DNA from: Elioraea rosea
GTDB lineage: Bacteria; Pseudomonadota; Alphaproteobacteria; Acetobacterales; Acetobacteraceae
Assembly: GCF_007644105.1 (NCBI RefSeq)
Contig: NZ_VFAC01000001.1
Location: 124,001-188,000, forward strand
DNA: 64,000 bases
Direction: 5' to 3'
The translations under genes were made by a program, and so were the position numbers. Below the pieces are notes generated by a model. That model was not told the DNA's origin. It did no database searches and saw only the letters and a list, made by a program, of their open reading frames with translations. Positions 26,139 through 35,807 of the stretch are shown one piece after another. How positions within the stretch are numbered: the first letter of the stretch is position 1; the number at the start of each line of letters is the position of its first letter.

Positions 26139-28292
26139 TCAGATCAGACTCTCCGCGACAAGGAGCGGCCGCATCATGTCGTGGTCCTCGTGCGACAGCA
26201 CATGGCAATGCCACACATACTCGCCCGGCTTGTCGAAGTGGGCGATGATCTCGAGCACCTCATCCGGCGCGATCCAGACCGTGTCCTGGAAGCCTGTCTC
26301 CTCCGGCCGCACGGGCTGCGCTGCGCCATAGGTCAGGTCGCGCCAGTCCACCACGCCGTCCGAGGTGACATCGTCCGGAGTGCCGTCCTCGTCGGCGTCC
26401 GCGAAGGAGAAGCCTCGCTTCTCCACCACCTGGAACTGCACGAGGTGGAGATGCAGGGGATGCGCGTCCTCGGTGAAGTTGTGGATGCGCCAGAGTTCGA
26501 CATCGCCCAGCCGCACCACCTCGGTGGCGGGGTCGTGATACGCCAGCGCGCCGAAGCCCTGCAGCTCGCCGTCGATATCGGGCACCTCCTCGGCCAGGCC
26601 GAGCGAGGGCAGGATGCGGCCGTACTCGTCCTCCCCCTCGAACAAGCCGAGCTGGCGGACGCGGTCTGGCGTGGCGCCGAGCAGATCCTTCATCGCCCAA
26701 TCCGTCTCGCGCACCAGCGCTCGCGCGTTCGCCGCGTCGGCCAGCACGCCGGCGGTGTTGGCGAGGACGTCCTCGGCGCCGATACGGAACTGCATGACAT
26801 TGCCCACCGGCATCGACTGCGTCGCCGCCTCCGCTCCACCGGCCAGCGCACCGTCCGCGAGCAGCCCCTTGAACGGCTCGAAGGCGGGGCCGCCGTTGAG
26901 CAGCGTGACGGATTGGCCGCGCAACGCGTCTGCGCCGAAATCCACCACAAGCTCCACCCGGTCGCCCGGGGCGAGCAGGATTTCCTCGCCCGCCTCCTGA
27001 ACGCCGTCACCGTCCATGATGCTGACGGCGCGCTGCAGCAGCCCGCCGTCGACGCCAACCAGCTTCGCCTCGACCAGCGGGTTGTCGAAGCGCAGCAGGT
27101 AGAAGCGGCTGTCGGAGCCGTTCAGCAGGTGCAGCCGGTAGGCGCCGGGATCCGCCTCGAAGACGGGCCAGGCCATGCCGTTGACCAAGATGTGGTCGCC
27201 GAAGAATTCCGGCACCGTGGTCGGGAAGCCGCCGCCGAGCGCCTCATAGTCGTCCGGCAACAGGTCGCGCACCGTCTCGCCGGTGCCGGGTAGGGGATCG
27301 TCGGGATGCGCGCCGGGCAGGTAGAGACGGCCGTCAGTTGTGAAGGCGCGGTCCTGGATGGCGAGGCCGAGCTGAAACTCTCGGCCGGGCAGGTAACCCT
27401 CGGCCACCAGTGCCTGCTCGTTCTCGTCGATGAGGATGTAGAAGCCGGCGAGGCCGGCATACGTGTTGAGGCGCGTGAGGCCCAGCGCGTGATCGTGGTA
27501 CCAGAGCGTCGCTGCGTCCTGGCTGTTGTCGTACGTATAGACGCGCGTGGCGTAGTCAGGCCCGGTCTCCTTGTGGTGGGCGGTGAACCAAGCCTCCGGG
27601 ATGCCGTCGCTGGCTGAGTCGCTGTGGCCGCCGTGCAGGTGCGTGACAGCCGGGATGCCGCCACGCATCCCCATGGCATGGGCGATGCTCTCGTCCACCG
27701 GGAGCAGGTGCTCGTCGGGCAGCATGTTCTGCCAGTGGATGCGCAGCGTCACGCCTTCCTGCGCGAGGATGGTCGGGCCGGGATAGGAGGCGTGGTTGCC
27801 CGTGCCGTAGCCCCAGACCGTGGTCATCAGCCGATCGCCGAGCTCGTCCGTCAGGCCGAGCCATTGCTGCGTCTCGCGCATCTGCAGCACGAGCGTGCCG
27901 CCGTTGGTCGCATCGATCGTCTCCGGCACCGGCAGGGCGGCCCGGAAGAGGTCGTCCATGGTGGCGACGCGCAGCAGCGCCGGGCCGGGCTCGGCATCGG
28001 AGGTGGGCGTCGGCGGCACGCTATCGGGGGGTGTTATCGACGCCGCGGCGAGCGCGATGGCGGCGGCAGCCTGCAGGGAGCCTGCGACGGGCAGCACGAC
28101 TCGAACCGCCTCCGGCGGCGCGGGCAGGTTTCGCGCGGCTGGTGGCGGGGGGATCGGCGGGTCAGACAGTTCGGGGGCAAAGAGCGGCAGGACGAGGCCT
28201 GAGGTACCGGCCCTGTCGGTTGCATCGGGCTCGTCGCGGAAGTGGAAACGCGTCGCCCCCACCCTTCCCGGTGCGTTGCCTGTTGCCGGCAT
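26139..28292 (-). CDS. Multicopper oxidase (CotA/bilirubin-oxidase-like) with long Pro/Ala-rich N-terminus
   Basis: A 717-residue copper oxidase. All four copper motifs are intact: HLHGGH (218-223), WYHDHA (264-269), [10 protein letters not shown] (611-620) and [14 protein letters not shown] (694-707), giving type 1, 2 and 3 copper sites with Met as the likely axial type 1 ligand. Overall layout resembles the three-domain CotA/bilirubin oxidase group that oxidises phenols, bilins or Mn(II). The first 110 residues are unusual: Pro- and Ala-rich with a hydrophobic stretch only at about 64-86 and no standard signal peptide. Two Asp-rich loops ([26 protein letters not shown] at about 632-645) look like EF-hand/dockerin calcium loops. 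The ATG at 28292 follows GGGAGGGG. It stands alone next to the decayed patch; acquisition by transfer is possible but unproven. Confidence 0.93.
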   Translation of the reverse strand: MPATGNAPGRVGATRFHFRDEPDATDRAGTSGLVLPLFAPELSDPPIPPPPAARNLPAPPEAVRVVLPVAGSLQAAAAIALAAASITPPDSVPPTPTSDAEPGPALLRVATMDDLFRAALPVPETIDATNGGTLVLQMRETQQWLGLTDELGDRLMTTVWGYGTGNHASYPGPTILAQEGVTLRIHWQNMLPDEHLLPVDESIAHAMGMRGGIPAVTHLHGGHSDSASDGIPEAWFTAHHKETGPDYATRVYTYDNSQDAATLWYHDHALGLTRLNTYAGLAGFYILIDENEQALVAEGYLPGREFQLGLAIQDRAFTTDGRLYLPGAHPDDPLPGTGETVRDLLPDDYEALGGGFPTTVPEFFGDHILVNGMAWPVFEADPGAYRLHLLNGSDSRFYLLRFDNPLVEAKLVGVDGGLLQRAVSIMDGDGVQEAGEEILLAPGDRVELVVDFGADALRGQSVTLLNGGPAFEPFKGLLADGALAGGAEAATQSMPVGNVMQFRIGAEDVLANTAGVLADAANARALVRETDWAMKDLLGATPDRVRQLGLFEGEDEYGRILPSLGLAEEVPDIDGELQGFGALAYHDPATEVVRLGDVELWRIHNFTEDAHPLHLHLVQFQVVEKRGFSFADADEDGTPDDVTSDGVVDWRDLTYGAAQPVRPEETGFQDTVWIAPDEVLEIIAHFDKPGEYVWHCHVLSHEDHDMMRPLLVAESLI

Positions 28293-28513
28293 TCGCCCCT
28301 CCCGTTTGCCATCTGCCGTGCGCACGGCGCCGGCTGCGGCTCATGGAATTTGGCTGGTTGCGCCGCCAGATGCATTGCGGCAGATCAAACGGTCGGACCT
28401 ATCCGTTGAGCTCATCACGTGCCGTGATCCGCGTCGCCGCTCGCCGGCGCCCATGGACGGCCCGTGCAGGTCCCAGGAGCGAAGCGGCATCAGCGCGGGA
28501 CACCGACCGCGGG

Positions 28514-28542
28514 TTGCGGTTTGTGCCTGCTTCCGCTACATC
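28514..28542 (+). promoter_or_regulatory. Putative sigma-70 promoter of rpmE
   Basis: TTGCGG at 28514-28519 and TACATC at 28537-28542 are separated by 17 bases, 54 bases before the rpmE start. The 304-base gap 28293-28596 between the multicopper oxidase and rpmE holds nothing else I can identify. Confidence 0.4.
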
Positions 28543-28596
28543 CCCCGCCTCGCGCGCCGGTCGGCATCGGCGCGCCTATCCGCTTGGAAGGTCGCC

Positions 28597-28920
28597 ATGA
28601 AGCAGGGCATCCACCCCGACTATCACGAGATCACCGTCATCATGACGGATGGTACGACGTTCACCACCCGCTCCTGCTACGGCAAGCCGGGCGACACCAT
28701 CCGCCTCGACATCGACCCGAAGTCGCACCCGGCCTGGACGGGCCAGCAGCGCGCGATGCTCGACACGGCGGGCCAGGTCGCGAAGTTCTCCAAGCGCTTC
28801 GCCGTCGACATGTCGAAGATGAACATCAAGGCCGCGGCCAGCATCAACAAGGGTGCAGGCGCGAAGGCAGCCGCCGCGGCCGCACCCGCCGGCAAGGCGC
28901 CCGCCAAGAAGAAGAAGTAA
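28597..28920 (+). CDS. rpmE: 50S ribosomal protein L31 with Ala/Lys-rich C-terminal extension
   Basis: Residues 1-70 are a clear bacterial L31 ([20 protein letters not shown], then [20 protein letters not shown] and PAWTGQQ). The protein has 107 residues, about 30 more than the usual 70-75. The extra tail is rich in Ala and Lys and ends in APAKKKK, a likely rRNA-contacting tail. The Cys cluster of zinc-binding L31 is absent; a single Cys remains in the RSCYG segment, as in zinc-free forms. GGAAGG lies five bases before the ATG. A strong terminator follows at 28957, so the gene is its own unit. Confidence 0.95.
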   Translation: MKQGIHPDYHEITVIMTDGTTFTTRSCYGKPGDTIRLDIDPKSHPAWTGQQRAMLDTAGQVAKFSKRFAVDMSKMNIKAAASINKGAGAKAAAAAAPAGKAPAKKKK

Positions 28921-28956
28921 GGCTTCGCGGCTCGCCGCCGCGTTCGGGCCGATCGG

Positions 28957-28990
28957 GGCCGCCCCCTTGAACGAGGGGGGCGGCCTTTCT
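28957..28990 (+). terminator. Rho-independent terminator of rpmE
   Basis: A perfect 10-bp GC stem pairs 28957-28966 with 28976-28985 around a 9-base loop and is followed by TTTCT. It ends the rpmE transcript 36 bases after its stop. Confidence 0.88.
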
Positions 28991-29019
28991 ACGTCATGGG
29001 TCGCCGCTTGTGCCTTCGG

Positions 29020-29126
29020 GGCTCGCGGCACCGCGGTCGGGCCTTTGGCCGATCAGCGCCCGGGTCACGCATCCCCCGGGTGCGGCAAAGCGCCGACCGA
29101 CGGACCTTGCTGTAACAGGAGGACCG
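29020..29126 (+). promoter_or_regulatory. ROSE-like RNA thermometer in the hsp20 leader
   Basis: Just before the hsp20 start, TTGCT at 29107-29111 faces AGGA at 29117-29120. This is the U(U/C)GCU-versus-Shine-Dalgarno pairing that defines ROSE elements, with G29109 as the bulged G. The stem extends outward (29105-29106 with 29121-29122; 29101-29103 with 29124-29126), burying the whole AGGAGG. Upstream lie two more hairpins: 29036-29042 with 29046-29051, and 29056-29064 with about 29079-29087. A chain of stable hairpins ending in a weak SD-masking one is the standard ROSE layout for alphaproteobacterial small heat-shock genes. Confidence 0.75.
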
Positions 29127-29582
29127 ATGATGACCGGCTTCGATTTCTCTCCCCTCTTCCGATCCACGATCGGCTTCGACCGTCTGTCGCGCCTGATGGA
29201 CGCGACCATGGGCGCGCCCGAGGCGTCGTCCTACCCGCCCTACAACATCGAGAAGCTCTCTGATGACCAGTACCGCCTGACCATGGCGGTGGCAGGCTTC
29301 GGCGAGAACGAGCTCGAGATCACGCAGGCGCAGAGCGCGCTCGTCGTCGCCGGCCGCGCGCCGAAGGACGAGACGCCGCGGCAGTTCCTGCATCGCGGCA
29401 TCGCCCGCCGCGCCTTCGAGCGCCGCTTCGAGCTCGCAGACCACATCGTGGTCGATGGCGCCTCGCTCGAGAACGGCCTCCTGCACATCGCGCTGAAGCG
29501 CGTCGTGCCCGAGAGCCTGAAGCCGCGGCAGATCCCCATCGGCGGCAGCGCTCCGCGGGTGATCGAGACCAAGGCCGCCTGA
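29127..29582 (+). CDS. Hsp20 family small heat-shock protein (IbpA type)
   Basis: A 151-residue alpha-crystallin-domain chaperone that holds unfolding proteins for refolding by ClpB/DnaK. The N-terminal FDFSPLFRSTIGFDRLSRLMD is the class A rhizobial/IbpA pattern, the central domain contains YNIEKLSDDQYRLTMAVAGF, and the conserved A-x-x-x-n-G-L motif is ASLENGLLHIAL. A short C-terminal I-x-I-like tail (RQIPIGG) is present. Two overlapping ATGs (29127 and 29130) follow AGGAGG; the second has the better spacing. Expression is probably controlled by the ROSE-like leader upstream, opening at heat-shock temperature. A strong terminator follows. Confidence 0.95.
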   Translation: MMTGFDFSPLFRSTIGFDRLSRLMDATMGAPEASSYPPYNIEKLSDDQYRLTMAVAGFGENELEITQAQSALVVAGRAPKDETPRQFLHRGIARRAFERRFELADHIVVDGASLENGLLHIALKRVVPESLKPRQIPIGGSAPRVIETKAA

Positions 29583-29606
29583 GCACCGCCACAGGCGAAC
29601 GATGGA

Positions 29607-29640
29607 GGCCGGGCCACGGGTGTGGCCCGGCCTTTTCTCT
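29607..29640 (+). terminator. Rho-independent terminator of hsp20
   Basis: An 11-bp perfect stem (29607-29617 with 29622-29632) with a 4-base loop is followed by TTTTCTCTT. Confidence 0.92.
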
Positions 29641-29682
29641 TATTATCAAATATTTGTAGTGCGACCCTTCAACGGCACCTGA

Positions 29683-29880
29683 TCACCCCGGCGGGCGGCG
29701 GAACACCGCCTCGGCGGCACCACGGTCTCGGTCACGCGCCGCGATGGTTGCCCGGACGCGGGCGATCTCGGCCTCGAGGGCGGCGATGTAGCCCTCCATG
29801 TCCTGCCGGCTCACGCCGTCGAGCGGAAGCGGGTCGAATCGTGGCTTCCGCTTCGGTAGCTCCTCCTCGTCGCGCAGCAT
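29683..29880 (-). CDS. DUF1192 family small protein
   Basis: A 65-residue protein of the alphaproteobacterial DUF1192 family. It starts MLRDEEELPKRKPRFDPLPL and has a short helical region, YIAALEAEIARVRATIAARD, expected to form a coiled coil. The ATG at 29880 fits the family length; the longer frame from 29961 is not conserved-looking. Function is unknown. It is divergent from the trcR-like gene. Confidence 0.85.
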   Translation of the reverse strand: MLRDEEELPKRKPRFDPLPLDGVSRQDMEGYIAALEAEIARVRATIAARDRDRGAAEAVFRRPPG

Positions 29881-29970
29881 GCTTGCCTCCCTCGCTCGGC
29901 ACAGGATATCGACAGTGCGGCGCCCTCGCAGCGCATGGCGCCGATGCCCATATCGGTGCATGAAAGGCGA

Positions 29971-29998
29971 TTGACCGGAAGCCCGCGCGGCCTATGGT
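29971..29998 (+). promoter_or_regulatory. Putative promoter of the trcR-like gene
   Basis: TTGACC (29971-29976) and TATGGT (29993-29998) are spaced by 16 bases, 77 bases before the ATG at 30075, in the divergent gap between DUF1192 and the trcR-like gene. Confidence 0.45.
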
Positions 29999-30074
29999 GC
30001 CGCCGCCGCCGACGCGCCGGACGATCCCGCCGCAGACACGCAACGATAGACGAAGGCCGGAGGGGCCCCCGATC

Positions 30075-30656
30075 ATGTCCTTGCCATTGATGCCGAAGGC
30101 CACAGCCGTGTGGCTGATCGACAAGACCGCGCTGTCCTTCGATCAGATCGCCGCCTTCGTCGGCATGCATCCGCTCGAGATCCAGGCCATCGCCGATGGC
30201 GAGGTCGCGATCGGCATCGTCGGCCATGACCCGATCGCATCGGGCCAGCTCACCCGCGAGGAGATCGCCCGCTGCGAGGCTGATCCTTCCGCGAGGCTGC
30301 GGCTCGCCGAGAGCTCGGTCGTGCTGCCCAAGCCCAAGGGCAAGGGCGCGCGCTACACGCCCGTGTCGAAGCGGAACGACCGGCCGGACGCGATCGCCTG
30401 GCTGCTGCGGAACTTCCCAATGCTGTCCGACCAGCAGGTCGGCAAGCTTCTCGGCACCACGAAGGACACGATCGCGAAGGTGCGTGACAAGACGCACTGG
30501 AACAGCGCCAACATCAAGCCGCGCGACCCCGTGATCCTCGGCCTCTGCACGCAGACCGACCTCAACCGCGAGGTCCAGTCCGCCATCGAGAAGGCCGAGC
30601 GCGAGGGCAGGCCGATCCCGCAGGCTCCGGTCGATACCGGAAACGCGCTCGCCTAG
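30075..30656 (+). CDS. trcR: DUF1013 protein, TrcR-type cell-cycle transcriptional regulator
   Basis: A 193-residue protein of the DUF1013 family, restricted to Alphaproteobacteria and named TrcR in Caulobacter-type annotations. It begins MSLPLMPKATAVWLIDKTAL with a helix-turn-helix-like segment (LSFDQIAAFVGMHPLEIQAI) and has a second one near LSDQQVGKLLGTTKDTIAKV, ending in the HWNSANIKPRDPV block typical of the family. The length matches. A role in transcription or cell-cycle control is known for relatives, not shown here. A stem-loop follows the stop. Confidence 0.88.
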   Translation: MSLPLMPKATAVWLIDKTALSFDQIAAFVGMHPLEIQAIADGEVAIGIVGHDPIASGQLTREEIARCEADPSARLRLAESSVVLPKPKGKGARYTPVSKRNDRPDAIAWLLRNFPMLSDQQVGKLLGTTKDTIAKVRDKTHWNSANIKPRDPVILGLCTQTDLNREVQSAIEKAEREGRPIPQAPVDTGNALA

Positions 30657-30690
30657 GGCGAGGCTCGCACAGCACCGGCCGCAATCCCCA

Positions 30691-30712
30691 CCCCCGCCCT
30701 GCCGGGCGGGGG
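30691..30712 (+). terminator. Stem-loop after the trcR-like gene
   Basis: A perfect 9-bp GC stem pairs 30691-30699 with 30704-30712 around a TGCC loop, between two convergent genes. No T-run on either side, so intrinsic strength is uncertain. Confidence 0.5.
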
Positions 30713-30726
30713 CGGAGCGCGACGCG

Positions 30727-30906
30727 TCAGGAGAGGGCCCGGTCGGCTTTCAGCCGCTCCATCTCTTCCTTCAGACGCAGCTTCTCCCGCTTCAGTTGCG
30801 AAAGCGCCGTCTCGTTGGGGCGCGGGCGCCCTCCCTCCTCGGCGATGCGCATTTCGAGCGCCGAATGCCGCTCGTTGAGCGTGACAAGTCGCTGCTGAAG
30901 GCTCAT
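30727..30906 (-). CDS. DUF465 (YdcH-type) small coiled-coil protein
   Basis: A 59-residue protein: MSLQQRLVTLNERHSALEMR, then an acidic-basic helix ending QLKREKLRLKEEMERL. This is the DUF465/YdcH pattern, a short helical hairpin of unknown function. The ATG at 30906 fits the family; the upstream Met at 30936 does not. A second DUF465 gene lies at 32338 beyond the phosphofructokinase gene. Confidence 0.85.
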   Translation of the reverse strand: MSLQQRLVTLNERHSALEMRIAEEGGRPRPNETALSQLKREKLRLKEEMERLKADRALS

Positions 30907-31082
30907 GCAGACCTCCGTGTGGTGGACGATGGCCACTTCCCGGACGGGACCCGCTGGACGGCGCCCCGCGCCGGAACAGGAATGCTAACCCTGCTCCGGC
31001 ACGTCCGGCCATCACAATCTTTCCGTGCACCTCACAACCATGTGGACAACCGGCACGAGATTATCGCGCGCCCGTTTTGACC

Positions 31083-32192
31083 TCACTGGTCGCCGAGGCA
31101 GATGCCCAGTCCCCGGGCCACGCGCACCATGTCGTCGTTCGGGTCGACAGGCCGGGCAGCTCCCGCCGCCTCCTCGACGGGCGCGTCGGCCACCCGTCCC
31201 TCCCGCCACACGACGATGCGCCCGAACCGCCCGGCCACGGCGAGATCGACCGCGTGCACCCCCATCGAGGAGCCGACGATCCGGTCAAGCGCGCCTGGCG
31301 AGCCGCCGCGCTGGACGTGCCCGAGCACGGTGACGCGCGCCTCCGCTCCCGTCGCTTCCTCGAGCGCGTGGGCGATCGGGCCGCCGACGCCACCGAGCCG
31401 CGGCATCGCCCCTGGCGCGGAGGGGCCCGCGAGCACGGTCTCGCCCTCTGCCGTGCGGACGGCTTCGGCGACGACGACGAGGGCGAAGTTTCGCCCACGG
31501 TCCCGCAGCGCCTTGATGGCGGCGGCGACGGGCGCCATCCGCCAGGGGATCTCGGGGATGAGGATCACGTCGACCCCCCCGGCGATGCCTGCGGCAAGCG
31601 CGATGTGCCCGGCGTCCCGCCCCATCACCTCGAGAACCATGATGCGGTTGTGGCTGGCCGCCGTCGGCTGCAGGCGGTCGAGCGCCTCCATCGCCACCTC
31701 CACCGCCGTGTGGTGGCCGATGGCGTACTCTGTGGCGCCGAGATCGTTGTCGATCGTCTTCGGGATGCCGACGAAGGGGAAATGCCCGGTGCTCATAAGC
31801 CTGTGCATGATCCGCATCGACCCGTCGCCGCCGATGCCGATGATCGCGTCGAGCCCGAGCCGCGCGACCCCAGCATGGATCTTAGCCGAAAGGTCCGTCA
31901 CGCCCCCTTCGGGAAGCGGGTAGGCGAAGGGGTCGCCGCGGTTGACGCTGCCGAGGATGGTGCCGCCCGCGCGAAGCAGCGCGGCATCGGCCTGGCCGAG
32001 CTCGAGCCGTTCGTAGCGCGGCGGATTGTCCATCAGCCCCACCGTACCCTGGTGGATGCCGTACACCTCGAGCCCCCAGTGGCCTGCCGCGCGCCGGACC
32101 ACCGCGCGGATGGCGGCGTTCAGCCCGGCACAGTCGCCGCCCGTGGTCAGAACGCCGAGCCGCTTGATCCCCGACTGCTGCATGGCTTCCAT
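31083..32192 (-). CDS. 6-phosphofructokinase, donor specificity mixed
   Basis: A 369-residue phosphofructokinase of glycolysis. The N-terminal TTGGDCAGLNAAIRAV (16-31) is the PFK glycine loop. The phosphoryl-donor site reads GGDGS (121-125), with the Gly typical of ATP users, while the catalytic loop is IPKTIDND (143-150), with the Lys typical of pyrophosphate users; Asp148 is the predicted base. This combination is known from clade III ATP-dependent enzymes, so ATP is the better guess but PPi is not excluded. The ATG at 32192 follows GAGGG; the ATG at 32183 is an alternative. Confidence 0.9.
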   Translation of the reverse strand: MEAMQQSGIKRLGVLTTGGDCAGLNAAIRAVVRRAAGHWGLEVYGIHQGTVGLMDNPPRYERLELGQADAALLRAGGTILGSVNRGDPFAYPLPEGGVTDLSAKIHAGVARLGLDAIIGIGGDGSMRIMHRLMSTGHFPFVGIPKTIDNDLGATEYAIGHHTAVEVAMEALDRLQPTAASHNRIMVLEVMGRDAGHIALAAGIAGGVDVILIPEIPWRMAPVAAAIKALRDRGRNFALVVVAEAVRTAEGETVLAGPSAPGAMPRLGGVGGPIAHALEEATGAEARVTVLGHVQRGGSPGALDRIVGSSMGVHAVDLAVAGRFGRIVVWREGRVADAPVEEAAGAARPVDPNDDMVRVARGLGICLGDQ

Positions 32193-32337
32193 CCGAATCG
32201 TTCCCTCTTCACCGTCGCGGCCAGCATAGGTAGACGGTCGCGCGTTACGCCATGCCATCGCCGTGCTATGAGCGGGGCCGAGCGGGACGGGCGAGCCAGG
32301 AAGGCGCCGACGACGAGATGAGACCGACGGCCTGGGC

Positions 32338-32544
32338 ATGATGGACGAGGATCGCGACAGCCTTCTCGCGCGCCTGAACACGCTGCGCTCCGAGCACCGG
32401 GACCTCGATACGGTGATCGCGCGGCTTTCCGGCGACGCCATGACCGACCAGATCCACCTCGCCCGGCTGAAGAAGCGGAAGCTGAAGCTGAAGGACGAGA
32501 TCTCCTGGATCGAGGACCGGCTTATCCCCAACATCATCGCATAA
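32338..32544 (+). CDS. DUF465 (YdcH-type) small protein upstream of purE
   Basis: A 68-residue protein with two Mets at the start and the DUF465 helical pattern ([20 protein letters not shown], then [17 protein letters not shown]). It precedes purE by 10 bases and is very likely cotranscribed with purE-purK, an arrangement seen in other Alphaproteobacteria. Function unknown. Confidence 0.85.
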   Translation: MMDEDRDSLLARLNTLRSEHRDLDTVIARLSGDAMTDQIHLARLKKRKLKLKDEISWIEDRLIPNIIA

Positions 32545-32554
32545 GCATCTGTTC

Positions 32555-33038
32555 ATGAACGAGCGTCCGTTGGTTGGCGTGATCATGGGGAGCCGCTCCG
32601 ACTGGCCGACCATGGGGGCGGCGGCGGAGACCCTGACGAAGCTTGGCATCCCGCACGAGGCGCGCGTCGTCTCTGCGCACCGCACGCCGGAACGCCTCTA
32701 CGCCTACGCCTCCGGCGCGGCCTCGCGCGGCCTGAAGGTGATCATCGCCGGCGCGGGCGGGGCGGCGCACCTCCCCGGCATGGCCGCATCGATGACCGCG
32801 CTTCCGGTTCTTGGCGTGCCCGTGGAATCCCACAGTCTCAAGGGTATGGACAGCCTTCTTTCGATCGTACAGATGCCCGGCGGAATCCCCGTCGGCACGC
32901 TCGCGATTGGCCGGCCGGGCGCGATCAACGCAGCCCTCCTCGCCGCCGCCATCCTCTCCCTGTCGGACGCAGCGCTCGCCGGGCGTCTCGCCGCGTTCCG
33001 CGCACAGCAGACGGCCTCCGTGCCAGAGACCGTCGAGG

Positions 33039-33046
<8 letters not shown>
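32555..33046 (+). CDS. purE: N5-carboxyaminoimidazole ribonucleotide mutase
   Basis: A 163-residue class I PurE, which converts N5-CAIR to CAIR in purine synthesis. Signatures are [10 protein letters not shown] (11-20), SAHRTPERL (40-48, the catalytic His) and [11 protein letters not shown] (67-77). It overlaps purK by eight bases, giving the usual purEK pair. Confidence 0.97.
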
Positions 33047-34187
<1,141 letters not shown>

Positions 34188-34206
34188 CCGTTCAGCCGGG
34201 GGTGGT

Positions 34207-35154
34207 TCAGGCCGGTGCGGATTCGACGCCTGTCGGCGCCTGGACCTCGGGAGGAGGCGGCGTCGCCGGCCGTTCGCCGACCTCGACCGTCACCTCCACA
34301 TTCATGCCCAGGAAGTCGTTCGGCTGCCCGGTATAGGAGCCGCCGATCGGCACGGCCTGCGAGGGCTGGCGCGCGACGGCCACGCGGATCAGGTTCCGGC
34401 CACCGATCAGCCCGTTCGTCGGGTCGAACTCGACCCAGCCCGCACCGGGAACGTAGACATCGCACCAGGCATGGGTCGCGCCGCCGCCGACCACCGGCGT
34501 GTCGCTGTCGGCCAGCGCCGCGTCGTAGAGGTACCCCGAGACGAAACGGGCGGCGAGGCCGAGGGCGCGGCAGGCCTCCATCATCAGGAGCGCGAAGTCG
34601 CGGCAGGCGCCGGACCCAAGGCTCAGCGTCTCAGTCGGCGAGCGGGTCCCCTCCTCGTCGCGGCTCTCGTAGCGGAAATCGGCCTTGATCGCATTGGTCA
34701 TGCCCACGAGCAGCGACGCGGTCCGTGTCGGCCCCTCGGTGGAGAGGAACTTCTTCGCCCATGCATCGACCGCGCGGTCAGGGTCGGGGAAGTGGCGCTC
34801 GGCGGTCCGGCCGAGATCGGGCACTTCCTCGGGCGGGTAGGCGAAGGGGATGGTCTCGGCGAACGGCTCCACCATCGCGGCGAGGTCGGCGGGGACGGGC
34901 GGGAAGTGGTCGAGCACGATGTGGCTCTCGATCGAGAGCCGGTTGGCCTGCTCGGGGAAATGCGCCACGGCGACGGAGTTGCCGAACACGTCGTGCTTCC
35001 AGCGGAGCTTCGCCGAGGGGCTGAAGCTGAGCGTGGCATCGATCAGGCGCAGGTCGTGGCTGTCGCGCGGGCGCGTCATCAGCCTGTGGTCGCCGAAGGT
35101 GACGGGGTTGGCGTAGTTGTAGACCGTGCGGTGGGTGATGGCGACGCGGGGCAT
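34207..35154 (-). CDS. Transglutaminase-like family protein
   Basis: A 315-residue protein with an N-terminal bacterial transglutaminase-associated domain (VAITHRTVYNYANPVTFGDH) and a transglutaminase-like core. The predicted catalytic triad is Cys184 (GACRDFA), His228 (THAWCDVYVPG) and Asp244 (FDPTNG). No signal peptide. Such proteins act as cytoplasmic cysteine proteases or amide-forming enzymes of mostly unknown substrate, often near circularly permuted ATP-grasp genes, which are not seen here. It lies five bases downstream of the COQ9 gene in a def-COQ9-transglutaminase run. Confidence 0.92.
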   Translation of the reverse strand: MPRVAITHRTVYNYANPVTFGDHRLMTRPRDSHDLRLIDATLSFSPSAKLRWKHDVFGNSVAVAHFPEQANRLSIESHIVLDHFPPVPADLAAMVEPFAETIPFAYPPEEVPDLGRTAERHFPDPDRAVDAWAKKFLSTEGPTRTASLLVGMTNAIKADFRYESRDEEGTRSPTETLSLGSGACRDFALLMMEACRALGLAARFVSGYLYDAALADSDTPVVGGGATHAWCDVYVPGAGWVEFDPTNGLIGGRNLIRVAVARQPSQAVPIGGSYTGQPNDFLGMNVEVTVEVGERPATPPPPEVQAPTGVESAPA

Positions 35155-35159
35155 GGCGC

Positions 35160-35807
35160 TCAGCCCGCCGGCCGGAGGCGGCGGATGAGGCCGAACGGGT
35201 CTGGAAGCCGCGCGGCGGCCTCCTTCAGCCTCGCCCGCGCCTTCGGGATCACCATCAGCCCCTCGATCCGCCTGTCGAGGAACTCGGCGGTGCGGGCGTC
35301 GTCCTCGCTGTCGTCGTTCAGCCAGTAGAGAAGCGTCGCGCCATAGACGGCGCCGAGCGAGGCGCGCTTGGTGTACCAGGAGAAATCGCTCGACCGGTCA
35401 CCAACCGCCCGCCAGATCGTATCCACCGTCCTGAAGGCCGTGCGGGCTGCGATCGGCGCATTCTGCGGCAGGGCGAGCAGCGCGAGCGCGCGGCCGACCG
35501 CCTCCTTGTTGCCCCGCAGCCTGTCGAGCCGCCCCATCACCGCACGGGCGACGCGGGCGCGAAGCTTCATGCCGGCGAGCTCCTCGCGGGCGAGGTCCTC
35601 TGCCATCTGCCGGTCGGCGAGGTCGCACCAGACCTCTATCGCCTCGACGGGGCCGCCGGGGAACAGCAGGTCGAGGTCGCGCGGGTCCATCCCGGCATCC
35701 TTGAGCCCCGCCTTCAGGGCGCGGCGCGTCCAACCGTCCAGCGGCACGTGCGGAAGCGTGGCGGTGACCGCCGCGTCGCGCTCGGGGCTTCGCTCGATCT
35801 CAGCCAT
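35160..35807 (-). CDS. COQ9 family protein (ubiquinone biosynthesis lipid-binding protein)
   Basis: A 215-residue COQ9-type protein. COQ9 has a TetR-like fold that binds lipids and presents ubiquinone intermediates to COQ7. Visible features are VPLDGWTRRALKAGL, the FPGGPVEAIEVWCDLAD segment and the hydrophobic C-terminal helix region SWYTKRASLGAVYGATLLYW, all family hallmarks. It overlaps the end of the upstream deformylase gene by eight bases. Confidence 0.93.
   Translation of the reverse strand: MAEIERSPERDAAVTATLPHVPLDGWTRRALKAGLKDAGMDPRDLDLLFPGGPVEAIEVWCDLADRQMAEDLAREELAGMKLRARVARAVMGRLDRLRGNKEAVGRALALLALPQNAPIAARTAFRTVDTIWRAVGDRSSDFSWYTKRASLGAVYGATLLYWLNDDSEDDARTAEFLDRRIEGLMVIPKARARLKEAAARLPDPFGLIRRLRPAG

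Noticed and set aside
24735-27293. An 852-codon + strand frame across the decayed patch and multicopper oxidase
   Set aside because: No domain is recognisable; it covers the antisense of the oxidase and joins unrelated remnants.
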